DNA of 64,000 nt from a virus. Position 1 is the first letter of the stretch. The number at the start of each line of letters is the position of its first letter. The translations under genes and the position numbers were made by a program. Shown one piece after another: positions 36,517-43,815 of the stretch. The notes below the pieces were generated by a model, which was not told the origin of the DNA, made no database searches, and saw nothing but the letters and a program-made list of their open reading frames with translations. The DNA lies in the IMG/VR virus record IMGVR_UViG_3300002141_000156, positions 1-64,000 of that record; one strand, given 5' to 3'.

Positions 36517-36846
36517 TTAAAAGTTTAACGTAATGGTTACTGACATTATTAATGCCCCAGATATAATTGCGGCCATTCTACTTTGTGATTCCCATATCTT
36601 TTGTTTTTCCCAATGTCCTTGTTGTCCATAAAAGGTTGATGAATTGCTTACATTGTCTGCAACCCATTTCTTTTCTGGAGTAGTTAATATTCCCGCTACA
36701 ATAAAGACTCCACCAGCAATTGCTCCTAACACAGTTGGGCTGATTTGCAGTTTATAATTTGTTTCTTTGTTAAAGGATTGTCCCTTTACATTTGTAAAAC
36801 TTAGTAAGCTACTTACTAGTAATACCATTGTGATTGTTTTTTTCAT
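36517..36846 (-). CDS. Small exported/membrane protein
   Basis: 109 residues with a signal peptide (MKKTITMVLLVSSLLSFTNVKG, cleavage likely near residue 22) and two further hydrophobic segments (TVLGAIAGGVFIVAGILT, MAAIISGALIMSVTITL). Similar small proteins recur in phages of Bacteroidota. It would sit in the inner membrane. Function unknown. Confidence 0.55.
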   Translation of the reverse strand: MKKTITMVLLVSSLLSFTNVKGQSFNKETNYKLQISPTVLGAIAGGVFIVAGILTTPEKKWVADNVSNSSTFYGQQGHWEKQKIWESQSRMAAIISGALIMSVTITLNF

Positions 36847-36898
36847 AACTTTTGTTTTATTGATATTAAGATAAGATATTCTTTTGTTATTACCAAAT

Positions 36899-37723
36899 TT
36901 AATTTAATCTTTTTAATACATCATTAATGCGCAAAACCATTTCAATTGCAACAGGTGCTGACATTAGCGCTATAAGAAAATTGTTTACATATGAGTATAC
37001 AGTTACCACACTACCTATTGTAATATTTTTTGTAGTAGTGATTAATAGTATAATGGATAGTAGTAAAAACACATACTTAATAGAGCTTACTAGAAACCAA
37101 TTCTTACCTTGTATAGTCGATTGACATATTTCTATCTTTCTTCTTCTATTAAAGAAAGATTCAGAACTTGCATATCCATTTTCAATAGACCTTGCTTTTG
37201 TTTCATAATGATTATTTGATATGTTAATGCCTTGTTTTATTTTTTTATAAAGTATAAATACTGCACTTATAATAAAAATAATCGCAAAGCTGATTAATAC
37301 ACCAACTTGCCAATTCTCTGAAAATATAAAAATAAGCGAACCAACTATGGTCACAATTGTTGCAATATAATAATGTACGTAACCTTCTAGAACATTAATA
37401 ATTTCATGCGTCATATCTGTTCTGGCTATCTTAGTTGAAACATCAACATTATCTTTCTTAAGAAATTTTAATGCTATATTCTTATAAATGTTAGTGTATA
37501 CTTTTGTATCATAAACCATTCGTTTGTAATTGAAAAAGTTTGATACAAAATAGGAAAGACCTAAAAGCACCATCCAATACCAATTACCAACAATTAATCC
37601 ATCAATACTTTTTCCAAGTAAGAATGGAGTCGATAATATAGAAAGCTCAGTGAGCAACATAAACACATATATCCATGTTAATTGATACTTGTATTGTTTA
37701 AATATAACAATAAGTTTATTCAT
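36899..37723 (-). CDS. ABC-transporter transmembrane domain without ATPase
   Basis: 274 residues from the ATG at 37723, which overlaps the ferredoxin stop (ATGAATAA) by 8 nt. A longer reading from 37840 is out of frame inside the ferredoxin gene and is rejected. Six membrane helices are visible, spaced as in ABC exporters: about 14-38, 47-63, 117-135, 139-160, 215-238 and 243-270. Long cytosolic loops with coupling-helix-like segments lie between them. No nucleotide-binding domain is encoded here or beside it. It may borrow a host ATPase subunit or poison a host exporter. Confidence 0.7.
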   Translation of the reverse strand: MNKLIVIFKQYKYQLTWIYVFMLLTELSILSTPFLLGKSIDGLIVGNWYWMVLLGLSYFVSNFFNYKRMVYDTKVYTNIYKNIALKFLKKDNVDVSTKIARTDMTHEIINVLEGYVHYYIATIVTIVGSLIFIFSENWQVGVLISFAIIFIISAVFILYKKIKQGINISNNHYETKARSIENGYASSESFFNRRRKIEICQSTIQGKNWFLVSSIKYVFLLLSIILLITTTKNITIGSVVTVYSYVNNFLIALMSAPVAIEMVLRINDVLKRLN

Positions 37724-38024
37724 ACTCTTGTCCAAAAAATTTATAATTCTTGTGTACGGATTCTTCATCACCGGCTGCAATTGCAGTGTCTTCATCTTCA
37801 TAAATTGCGTCTGGTGGGCATTCTGTAATGCATGCTCCACAGTCTATGCATGTGCTTGGATCAATGTATAATTGTCCTCCTGGGAAAGCACTTCTGCCTT
37901 GTTTTTCAACTTCAGTACCAGATCCTTCAATGTTAATTGGTCCATGAATACAATCCACCGGACATACATTTACACATGCTGTGTCCATACAATCCACACA
38001 AGCTTTTCCTATAATGTAACTCAT
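37716..38024 (-). CDS. Two-cluster ferredoxin (FdxA-like)
   Basis: 102 residues with two 4Fe-4S motifs: Cys9-x2-Cys12-x4-Cys17-x3-Cys21-Pro, with an extra Cys25, and Cys59-x2-Cys62-x2-Cys65-x3-Cys69-Pro. The N-terminus MSYIIGKACVDC and the loop before the second motif follow bacterial FdxA ferredoxins, with an insert at 30-50. It carries electrons at low potential and would be an auxiliary metabolic gene. Its stop overlaps the ABC membrane-domain start, so the two are co-translated. Confidence 0.85.
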   Translation of the reverse strand: MSYIIGKACVDCMDTACVNVCPVDCIHGPINIEGSGTEVEKQGRSAFPGGQLYIDPSTCIDCGACITECPPDAIYEDEDTAIAAGDEESVHKNYKFFGQEYE

Positions 38025-38030
38025 AATTTA

Positions 38031-38345
38031 TTAGTTTTTAAAGTATTTATTTTTAATTAAGTAGTTGTAAGTTCCCTTTAGGTCTTTACATATCTCTTTA
38101 CCATTGTCATCTGCTGTCATATCTTTCTTTGGCTTACCTGATATGCCGTCCTTCTCATATAGGTACCAGTTCAGCCAATCTTCTCCATGTTCTGTTAGTA
38201 TTTGTGACCACAGTAAATGAATTATTGTGTCTGTCTGTGAAAACAACTCAACAAAGTCAATTCCTAAATCATGGAGTTTGTCCAATTTCTTTGAATGAGC
38301 AATTTGTAAATCAATAATTTTTTTAAATTCTGTGTATGTGGTCAT
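38031..38345 (-). CDS. Conserved phage protein of unknown function
   Basis: 104 residues. The pattern TEFKKIIDLQ, LGIDFVELF, DWLNWYLYEKDG and GKEICKDLKGTYNYL matches a small acidic protein family frequent in phages. No activity is known. Its start overlaps the upstream stop. Confidence 0.55.
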   Translation of the reverse strand: MTTYTEFKKIIDLQIAHSKKLDKLHDLGIDFVELFSQTDTIIHLLWSQILTEHGEDWLNWYLYEKDGISGKPKKDMTADDNGKEICKDLKGTYNYLIKNKYFKN

Positions 38346-38653
38346 TATTTTATAGTTGTTAGTTCGTAAGTTGAATTTTGTGTTTGAAATTTAGTGTATC
38401 CTTCTTTTTGATCTACTATCTCAGTAATTGCTGTTGTAAGCCAAGTGTAATTAAATCTTGGGTCTAATATCAAAGACCTTCCTATCTGAGCATCATCATA
38501 AGATTCTTTTGCAGTCCCGTCTTCATTCCATTCAACATATTGAACTTGGTATGCTGTGCGAGTTAAACCATCGTTTAATCTTTTTAATGTGTACTTTGCT
38601 TTTGGTTCTTCTCTTGGAACAACCATATTGGCATCATATTTGTTAGTTTTCAT
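38345..38653 (-). CDS. Hypothetical protein
   Basis: 102 residues, mostly beta-prone (YTLKRLNDGLTRTAYQVQYV, YTKFQTQNSTYELTTI). No motif is recognised. Part of the same leftward chain, with 1-nt and 15-nt junctions. Confidence 0.45.
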   Translation of the reverse strand: MKTNKYDANMVVPREEPKAKYTLKRLNDGLTRTAYQVQYVEWNEDGTAKESYDDAQIGRSLILDPRFNYTWLTTAITEIVDQKEGYTKFQTQNSTYELTTIK

Positions 38654-38668
38654 AGCTTGTTTTTTAGA

Positions 38669-39145
38669 TTAGTCCCACCACTTGTCTATGTTAGTTGCAA
38701 GGTACAAGTAAGCATCTGCTTTGTCTTTAGCATATTCTTCTCTTGCCTTTGCTAATTTAGCAGTAAATTCTTTTTTATATTTTGCTTCATCTTTTGGTGT
38801 TTTGACAAATTCTCTATCAAATAGTATTTCATGACAATGCTCACCATACTTCTCTGTTCTCATTATTCCTTTTCCCCATTTCTTATCTAACTCCTTATGT
38901 GCTGGTTGTTCATAATGCTCCCAACAATCTCTTGTGCGTTTCAATTTACTAATAGCTATTTCTATTTCATCAGCCGTCTCCCAGCTGTTAGCAAGATGAG
39001 TATCTTTAGATAAAAAGAAATCTCTTTGATGTTCTAACTTTTTAATTAAAATGTCTAGTGTAAATTCACTGTCCCAATCTTGGTCATTCCAAATGACTGG
39101 AAACCATCTAATTAAATTTTTAATTTTGCTTATTGTTGTTTTCAT
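38669..39145 (-). CDS. Conserved phage protein, DWDxxF-type
   Basis: 158 residues, helical and charged. IWNDQDWDSEFTLDILIKKL, then HLANSWETADEIEIAISKLKR, follow a family found in many phages (DxDW..LLxxLxxKLxxM, then AxxIxxAIxLLxR). Function unknown. A Lys/Ala-rich helix ends the protein. Confidence 0.5.
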   Translation of the reverse strand: MKTTISKIKNLIRWFPVIWNDQDWDSEFTLDILIKKLEHQRDFFLSKDTHLANSWETADEIEIAISKLKRTRDCWEHYEQPAHKELDKKWGKGIMRTEKYGEHCHEILFDREFVKTPKDEAKYKKEFTAKLAKAREEYAKDKADAYLYLATNIDKWWD

Positions 39146-39150
39146 AGTTT

Positions 39151-39420
39151 CTATCTGTTTAAGTAAATTGTGTCTCCAATTGTAAATTTCAATGAAGCAT
39201 TAAATGATGGATGTGGGATTACTATTAAACATCCACAAGGAGTAAGATATCCAATAGCTTTAGTATCATTATAAATTATTTGTTCTACAATACATGGTTT
39301 GTTTTTGTTTTCAGGCAGTGTGTAAATGTATTCATACTGCTCACAAGTATTCCAACTTGGTGCAGTCTGATATTGTCTACAGCTTACCATTAATATTAAT
39401 GCAACTATGTATTTTTTCAT
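39151..39420 (-). CDS. Small lipoprotein-like exported protein
   Basis: 89 residues. The N-terminus MKKYIVALILMVSC is a lipoprotein signal peptide with Cys14 as the lipidation site. The mature part is beta-prone and has Cys residues that could form disulfides (NTCEQ, KPCIVE, TPCGC). Possibly an envelope protein affecting the host surface; unproven. It overlaps the gene upstream by 4 nt. Confidence 0.5.
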   Translation of the reverse strand: MKKYIVALILMVSCRQYQTAPSWNTCEQYEYIYTLPENKNKPCIVEQIIYNDTKAIGYLTPCGCLIVIPHPSFNASLKFTIGDTIYLNR

Positions 39421-39629
39421 GGTTGTAGTGAATAATCTATCGCCATTATAAAGTCTCTGTTTGGGTCTCCAATTTCACCATTAGTTTGTATTAATGATGA
39501 TACTACCCAATTGGCCATTTCTTTGTTTATAGCAATGCATATTAGTTTGGTTTGAGATATTTCTCCTACGTCAGGATCTGTGTCTTGAAACCACACTTGG
39601 TACCTATTAGTATCTATCGGTTCAGTCAT
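39417..39629 (-). CDS. Small hypothetical protein
   Basis: 70 residues, soluble, with YQVWFQDTDPD and a LICIAINKEMANWVVSSL helix. No motif is recognised. Overlaps of 4 and 8 nt with its neighbours support a real coupled gene. Confidence 0.45.
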   Translation of the reverse strand: MTEPIDTNRYQVWFQDTDPDVGEISQTKLICIAINKEMANWVVSSLIQTNGEIGDPNRDFIMAIDYSLQP

Positions 39630-39846
39630 TTGATGGTGTTTGTTTACTTATTAATGGCAATGCAGTCGGTATTATGAGTCGGATTGTGTCTCCCTCATTG
39701 TATTTTGAGTAAGTGTAAAGTGTTCCACCAGTGATTATCTTTTCATGTGAATTAGATAGGTCCTTTACTTCATACGTGTAACCATTTGATTCTGTCTGGC
39801 AACATAGTACTAAAAATAATTTGATTGTTGTTATTGTAGTATACAT
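39622..39846 (-). CDS. Small exported hypothetical protein
   Basis: 74 residues with a hydrophobic N-terminus ending in a Cys pair (IKLFLVLCC), a possible lipoprotein or signal anchor, then beta-prone sequence (YTYEVKDLS, GDTIRLIIP). It resembles in layout the 39151-39420 product, so both may go to the envelope. Confidence 0.45.
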   Translation of the reverse strand: MYTTITTIKLFLVLCCQTESNGYTYEVKDLSNSHEKIITGGTLYTYSKYNEGDTIRLIIPTALPLISKQTPSND

Positions 39847-39849
39847 ATT

Positions 39850-40047
39850 TTATTTTTTAAATGTTTCGTTATAGTATTGTTCTGATGTCATATTACCTTC
39901 ACTTGTAACACCTTTTGCCCAAGAGTTCATAATTTGCTCCCTCTCCATTTCTTTTGCTTGTTCAAATAATTTTTCAAAACTTACACCTTCATTTCTCCAA
40001 TGTGTGTGTAGTTGTATTGCTAACCATTCTACTACTGTTTGTTTCAT
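39850..40047 (-). CDS. Small MKQTxVEWL-family protein (copy A)
   Basis: 65 residues: MKQTVVEWLAIQL, FEQAKEMEREQIMNSWAKG, SEQYYNETF. This family (KQTAVEWL, AKxMEKEQI, QYYNETF) is, in my recollection, very common in phages of Bacteroidota. Three members lie within 3 kb here. Function is unknown. It starts one base after the next member's stop. Confidence 0.55.
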   Translation of the reverse strand: MKQTVVEWLAIQLHTHWRNEGVSFEKLFEQAKEMEREQIMNSWAKGVTSEGNMTSEQYYNETFKK

Positions 40048-40048
40048 A

Positions 40049-40315
40049 TTAGTTTTGTTTGTTTTTAATATAATTTACTAAACCATCTAATCCTGATGAT
40101 ATTTCAGCTTCATAGTGAAATGGTTTATTGCAGTTGGGTAATTCTTTATCTTTATATTCTTTAATTAGTAATAAAAAAGCATTAACTATCTGCTCCTTCT
40201 CCATTGCTTTGGCATGTTGAACAATATCTTTAATTATATCCCATTTATCCATTGGAATAAAATCTATCTTTTGATTTAGTTCATTAACGAGCCATTCAAC
40301 TGCTGTTTGTTTCAT
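40049..40315 (-). CDS. Small MKQTxVEWL-family protein (copy B)
   Basis: 88 residues: MKQTAVEWLVNEL, then IVQHAKAMEKEQIVNAF, as in copy A, but with a different C-terminus (KPFHYEAEISSGLDGLVNYI) in place of the QYYNETF end. Its own 3' end, AAACAAAACTAAT, runs into the ATG of copy A. Confidence 0.55.
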   Translation of the reverse strand: MKQTAVEWLVNELNQKIDFIPMDKWDIIKDIVQHAKAMEKEQIVNAFLLLIKEYKDKELPNCNKPFHYEAEISSGLDGLVNYIKNKQN

Positions 40316-40316
40316 A

Positions 40317-40604
40317 TTAGTCTTGTTTGTTTAGTGAGTTGATAAATACTTTTAAATTATCCTCTGCATGAGTTCTATTTTCAGAAACTTGATTAAATGG
40401 CACTTTCATAATTCCACTAATGTAGCAGTAAGTATCAAAAGCAAATTTAATCATATCTTCCTCTGTGTATTTCTTATCAGCCATATCGTGTAATAATTTA
40501 TGTATGGTTTCAACCTTATCACTCACTTCCCAACAAAGTGATTCTATACATTGAGCATCTGTTTTGTTTGGGAACGCTTCTTTATACTTTTTATATCTTT
40601 CCAT
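40317..40604 (-). CDS. Hypothetical protein
   Basis: 95 residues, helical, no known motif (YKEAFPNKTDAQCIESLCWE, ADKKYTEEDMIKFAFDTY). It ends NKQD, encoded by AAACAAGAC before TAAT and the next ATG. The same junction recurs at several genes here. Confidence 0.5.
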   Translation of the reverse strand: MERYKKYKEAFPNKTDAQCIESLCWEVSDKVETIHKLLHDMADKKYTEEDMIKFAFDTYCYISGIMKVPFNQVSENRTHAEDNLKVFINSLNKQD

Positions 40605-40637
40605 TAGTCTTGTTTGTTTAGTGATTATATGTTGATT

Positions 40638-40805
40638 TTAATCTGGTAATTTATCCCAGTTGCCTGAAACTAAGTGCCAAGTAAAAAGACCTATGGTGTC
40701 TAACCAACCTATATTCTTATTCTCCCATAGCCAAATCCAAGTTCCCACAATTAGTGGGACTGGAAAGATTGCTAAACCTATAATTATTCTAAATGTCTGT
40801 TTCAT
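40638..40805 (-). CDS. Small membrane protein (55 residues)
   Basis: ATG at 40805 overlaps the stop of the upstream phosphoesterase gene (ATGA); stop TAA at 40638. One hydrophobic segment, FRIIIGLAIFPVPLIVGTW, then a Trp-rich tail (WIWLWENK, GWLDTIGLFTWHLVSGNWD). It fills what would otherwise be a gap of about 200 nt. No family is recognised. Confidence 0.6.
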   Translation of the reverse strand: MKQTFRIIIGLAIFPVPLIVGTWIWLWENKNIGWLDTIGLFTWHLVSGNWDKLPD

Positions 40806-41482
40806 ATTTCAAATGTATTTCCGTGACTGCTTAATTTTCCAAACTTACCATCAGTTACTACACTTCCATTACTGTAAATTGTATCGTGGTTTGACAGTTT
40901 CATTGTTCCAGCATTGATGATGTCTTCATTGTTGTGAATGTGTCCAAACAAGCATAGTTTAGGATTTAAAAGATACACGCGTTTTCTTAATGCCTCATCT
41001 CCACAAAATTCTATATAATTTAACTGGTGATAAGCCAAGTCTAATATTCCTTTAGGTGGTCCATGTACAACCACAATGTCAACATCATCTGGAATTTCTT
41101 TCCATATGTCATGTAAAGCACTTCTCTTCTTGTTAAATGCCCATCCTTGACCAAATGAAGGTGTAAATGGAGAGCCCCATATTTTTAAACCCTCTACTTC
41201 AGCATAGTCATTTTCTAAGTAGACAATTCCATTTTTCATGAAGTCAATTTTTGTAACAAGATTTCTTTCAATGCATAAATCATGGTTTCCAGCAACAAAT
41301 ACTTTGTGCTTGATAGGCAGTGAACCAAACCAGGAGATAAAGTTTAACATTTCTTGTTCACTTGCATAAGGGTCTCTTGGATTAGTTGCATCACCACTAT
41401 GAATTACCATATCTATTCCTTCAGGTACTTTTAACAGTCCGTGGTAGGTGTGGGTGTCACTTATGTGCCAAATTTTGATCAT
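40802..41482 (-). CDS. Calcineurin-like metallophosphoesterase
   Basis: 226 residues with the two-metal site motifs in order: HISDTH (6-11), SGDAT (29-33), AGNHD (64-68), VVVHGPP near 142 and FGHIHNN near 180. It is a single-domain family whose substrates include phosphodiesters, nucleotides or phosphoproteins; the substrate is not evident. It differs from gp47 in lacking a C-terminal domain and partner. It begins a short leftward unit with the 55-residue membrane protein. Confidence 0.82.
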   Translation of the reverse strand: MIKIWHISDTHTYHGLLKVPEGIDMVIHSGDATNPRDPYASEQEMLNFISWFGSLPIKHKVFVAGNHDLCIERNLVTKIDFMKNGIVYLENDYAEVEGLKIWGSPFTPSFGQGWAFNKKRSALHDIWKEIPDDVDIVVVHGPPKGILDLAYHQLNYIEFCGDEALRKRVYLLNPKLCLFGHIHNNEDIINAGTMKLSNHDTIYSNGSVVTDGKFGKLSSHGNTFEI

Positions 41483-41514
41483 TGTCTAACTATATAATAA
41501 ATTATTTTGTAATA

Positions 41515-41889
41515 CTAATAATTCAACCACTTATTCTCTATTAATGTTCCTATAAACACTGTTAGTTGTGCAATTTCAGACTTGTTAAGCATGTCAGATA
41601 CCTCAGCTAATGCCTCTTTGTCACCGTCAAACACCAGCTTCATCCATTCATTACTGTCCCAATGTTCAAATTCTTTTGTAATTTTGTTTGTGTATTTAAT
41701 GTCAACACTACTCTTAAAAAAGATTTCATTGTTGTAATCTGTGTACATTCGAGATGCTTCAAACATACATTGGTCTAGTTCAAGAAGACATTGTTGAGTG
41801 TAAAGTAAATCTTGTGGTTCTGTCTGTGCTGGTATTTCTTCTTTAACATACCAAGTTCCATTTATTTGTATTCTGTCTTCTGCTTTCAT
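41515..41889 (-). CDS. Hypothetical protein
   Basis: 124 residues. It starts MKAEDRIQINGTWYVKEEI, a beta-hairpin layout often seen at the start of small phage proteins, and has a helical C-terminal half (DKEALAEVSDML, IAQLTVFIGTLI). No motif is recognised. Overlaps the upstream gene by 4 nt. Confidence 0.5.
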   Translation of the reverse strand: MKAEDRIQINGTWYVKEEIPAQTEPQDLLYTQQCLLELDQCMFEASRMYTDYNNEIFFKSSVDIKYTNKITKEFEHWDSNEWMKLVFDGDKEALAEVSDMLNKSEIAQLTVFIGTLIENKWLNY

Positions 41890-42428
41890 AGTTTTTCTAT
41901 TTCTTTTTTAACTTCAGTCCAATAGTCATATCTTATCATTAAGTCTTGACTATATAGTATTTTTTTAATTTCGTCAACCATAACTAAGACACACTGCTTA
42001 GCTTCATTATAATCTAGTGACTTAACTTTAATTTGATAATCAACAATTAACTCAGATGCTCTTTCTCTTGGTAATGTATTCCAGTCTTCAGTGTGTTCAT
42101 AAGCTCCATCAGGACCAATTTGAAAATCATCTGAAACATATGGTTCATTTTCCAAACCATCCATTAAAGTTACGTCCCAATCTTTTAATTCAGCTTCTTC
42201 AGGTGTAAGTATCTTAGCGTATTTAGGAAAGTGATCAGGTCCGCTGTTATCATAATCAGTGACTATTTCAAAATCTACTACTAATCCTTCATTCGAGTCA
42301 TACAACTTTAGTCCATCTATATTGCCATTGTCTACTAATGGTAGTGAGTTTTGATTTTTGTTTATACCTGTCCCTTCATCATAAATTACTATCCATCCTT
42401 GTTCTGTTTTATGCAGTGTTCCTTTCAT
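41886..42428 (-). CDS. Conserved phage protein, MKGTLxKTEQGW family
   Basis: 180 residues from the ATG at 42428 after TAAT; a longer reading lies in the upstream gene. The start, MKGTLHKTEQGWIVIYDEG, and a SLPLVDNG segment resemble a small protein family of phages of Bacteroidota. The C-terminal half is helical (ERASELIVDYQIKVKSL). Function unknown. Confidence 0.55.
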   Translation of the reverse strand: MKGTLHKTEQGWIVIYDEGTGINKNQNSLPLVDNGNIDGLKLYDSNEGLVVDFEIVTDYDNSGPDHFPKYAKILTPEEAELKDWDVTLMDGLENEPYVSDDFQIGPDGAYEHTEDWNTLPRERASELIVDYQIKVKSLDYNEAKQCVLVMVDEIKKILYSQDLMIRYDYWTEVKKEIEKL

Positions 42429-42429
42429 A

Positions 42430-42672
42430 TTAGTCTTGTTTAAATGTTTGATTGTAATAATCTTCTGGTGTTTCATTAAACCGTGATATATCTCCTTTTA
42501 TAAAAGCATCTTCAATTTGTTGCTTCTCCATTGCTTTGGCTTGGTGGAATATATTTTTTTCTCCAAATAGTTTGTCTTGTGCTCCTTTCATAGCGTACGC
42601 TCCATCTTCTTCAAAGTAAGACATTATCTGAGTTATCTCTTTTTCTAAAAATTCTACTGATGTTTTTTTCAT
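42430..42672 (-). CDS. Small MKQTxVEWL-family protein (copy C)
   Basis: 80 residues: MKKTSVEFLEKEI, FHQAKAMEKQQIEDAFIKG, PEDYYNQTF, aligning with copies A and B but with a short insert before the middle block. It begins directly at the UvdE stop. Confidence 0.55.
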   Translation of the reverse strand: MKKTSVEFLEKEITQIMSYFEEDGAYAMKGAQDKLFGEKNIFHQAKAMEKQQIEDAFIKGDISRFNETPEDYYNQTFKQD

Positions 42673-43577
42673 TAGGTTTGTGTGTTTAGTTTAATATAGT
42701 GAAACAGTGCAAGATCTTTAGCTTTTGCCTCGATTTCGCAATCAAATTCAAATCCATAATCTGGAATAGTCTCATATATATAATCAGCATGAGAACGATT
42801 AATAACTGATGCATCCTCGTGAACCGCTTTTGAACTTGAGAAATGATGTAACGGAGTATGCCCATGCCAAGTAGTAGCCGCAAGTTTTGCAGCAGCCTCA
42901 CCAGATAAGTCATTTGTACAAAAAGTATGATGAAAATGGTCAAATGTAATTGGGCACCCAACTTTCATATAAATTCCGTGATATAGATCAACAACACCAT
43001 ATTGGCTTGCCTTATCATCATTTTCAACAACAAGTCGAGCACGAGTAGTGGGGGTAAGTTTTGTAAAATTATCGCAGAATCGTGCAAGTGCCGAGTGTTT
43101 ATCGCCATATGAACCGCCAACATGAATATTAATTGGAAAACTAGGATCTGCAGGAAGTCCCATAAGATCCATGATACGGGAATGCTGATCGAGATCATAA
43201 ATAGTTTTAGTAACAATAGATTCAGTTGGGGAAGCAAGTACATCAAATTGTCCAGGATGAAATGAAAGACGCATTCCATGAAATTTGACAAATGTGCCGA
43301 TTTGGGTAAGAGCCTCACGAAGTGTGCTAAAATTAGGAAGATCCTCAAATCGATATTCGCTCATCCATGGAAATATATCACTTGACATGCGATAGACTTG
43401 AATATTATTTGCTAGATTCCACTCTAGGATTTTACATAAGTCACGAATATTGGATTCAGCTAATTCGGCTGCTCGAGGAAGACCATGTTCTAACCATGTC
43501 TTTTTTATCATACCGCGATTAGTGGTGATAGCTTGATCTTTTAAAGTAAGATTAATGCAACAGTATCCGAGTCTCAT
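42672..43577 (-). CDS. uvsE: UV damage endonuclease (UvdE/UvsE)
   Basis: 301 residues, a TIM-barrel metal enzyme that nicks 5' of UV photoproducts. Family motifs: RLGYCCIN at the start, YRMSSD (62-67), SFHPGQFD (105-112), NIHVGGSYGDK (150-160), VVENDD (183-188) and FDHFHH (212-217), which supply the metal ligands. The length matches bacterial UvsE. It is the first gene of the long leftward accessory block, next to the divergent control region. T4 uses DenV instead, so this is an alternative repair route. Confidence 0.93.
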   Translation of the reverse strand: MRLGYCCINLTLKDQAITTNRGMIKKTWLEHGLPRAAELAESNIRDLCKILEWNLANNIQVYRMSSDIFPWMSEYRFEDLPNFSTLREALTQIGTFVKFHGMRLSFHPGQFDVLASPTESIVTKTIYDLDQHSRIMDLMGLPADPSFPINIHVGGSYGDKHSALARFCDNFTKLTPTTRARLVVENDDKASQYGVVDLYHGIYMKVGCPITFDHFHHTFCTNDLSGEAAAKLAATTWHGHTPLHHFSSSKAVHEDASVINRSHADYIYETIPDYGFEFDCEIEAKAKDLALFHYIKLNTQT

Positions 43578-43815
43578 AAAGTTATGATACTACACTTTTC
43601 TTCTTTTTTAAAATTTCATTCGGGTGCGGGGGTAGTACTAAAGTACTTCTATAGTAATTATTAAAGAAAGAATAAAGACTAGCTAGTACTCCCGCCCACT
43701 AACCCTTTTCTACTAGGGAAAAAGGAATGGTTTTAATAAAATATATAAATTTATGTTGAAACTATTTATGCACATGGGTGTATAACTTAATTAGGATCAA
43801 AATAATTAATCATGA
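43578..43815. promoter_or_regulatory. Divergent control region with AGTACT repeats and GC-rich patch
   Basis: 238 nt between the leftward UvdE and the rightward RuvC-like gene, with no gene of its own. It holds a GC-rich run (CGGGTGCGGGGG at 43621), unusual in this AT-rich sequence. Three copies of AGTACT lie at 43634, 43642 and 43685. An imperfect inverted repeat pairs GGGGGTAGTACTA with TAGTACTCCCGCCC. A rightward TATAAC box follows. Likely a control region; an origin is possible. Confidence 0.5.
43777..43791 (+). promoter_or_regulatory. Candidate early/middle promoter
   Basis: GGTGTATAACTTAAT, 24 nt before the GTG of the RuvC-like gene, nearly the same as the leftward box at 26092-26106. 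TTGAAA lies 19 nt upstream of the TATAAC. Confidence 0.4.

Noticed and set aside
43700-43730. Hairpin CCCTTTT with AAAAAGG as a terminator
   Set aside because: The stem is short and A/T-rich, and the position between divergent genes makes a terminator unlikely.
43812-43815. ATG start for the RuvC-like gene
   Set aside because: It is in a different frame that closes soon; the GTG at 43816 leads directly into IISIDFS.
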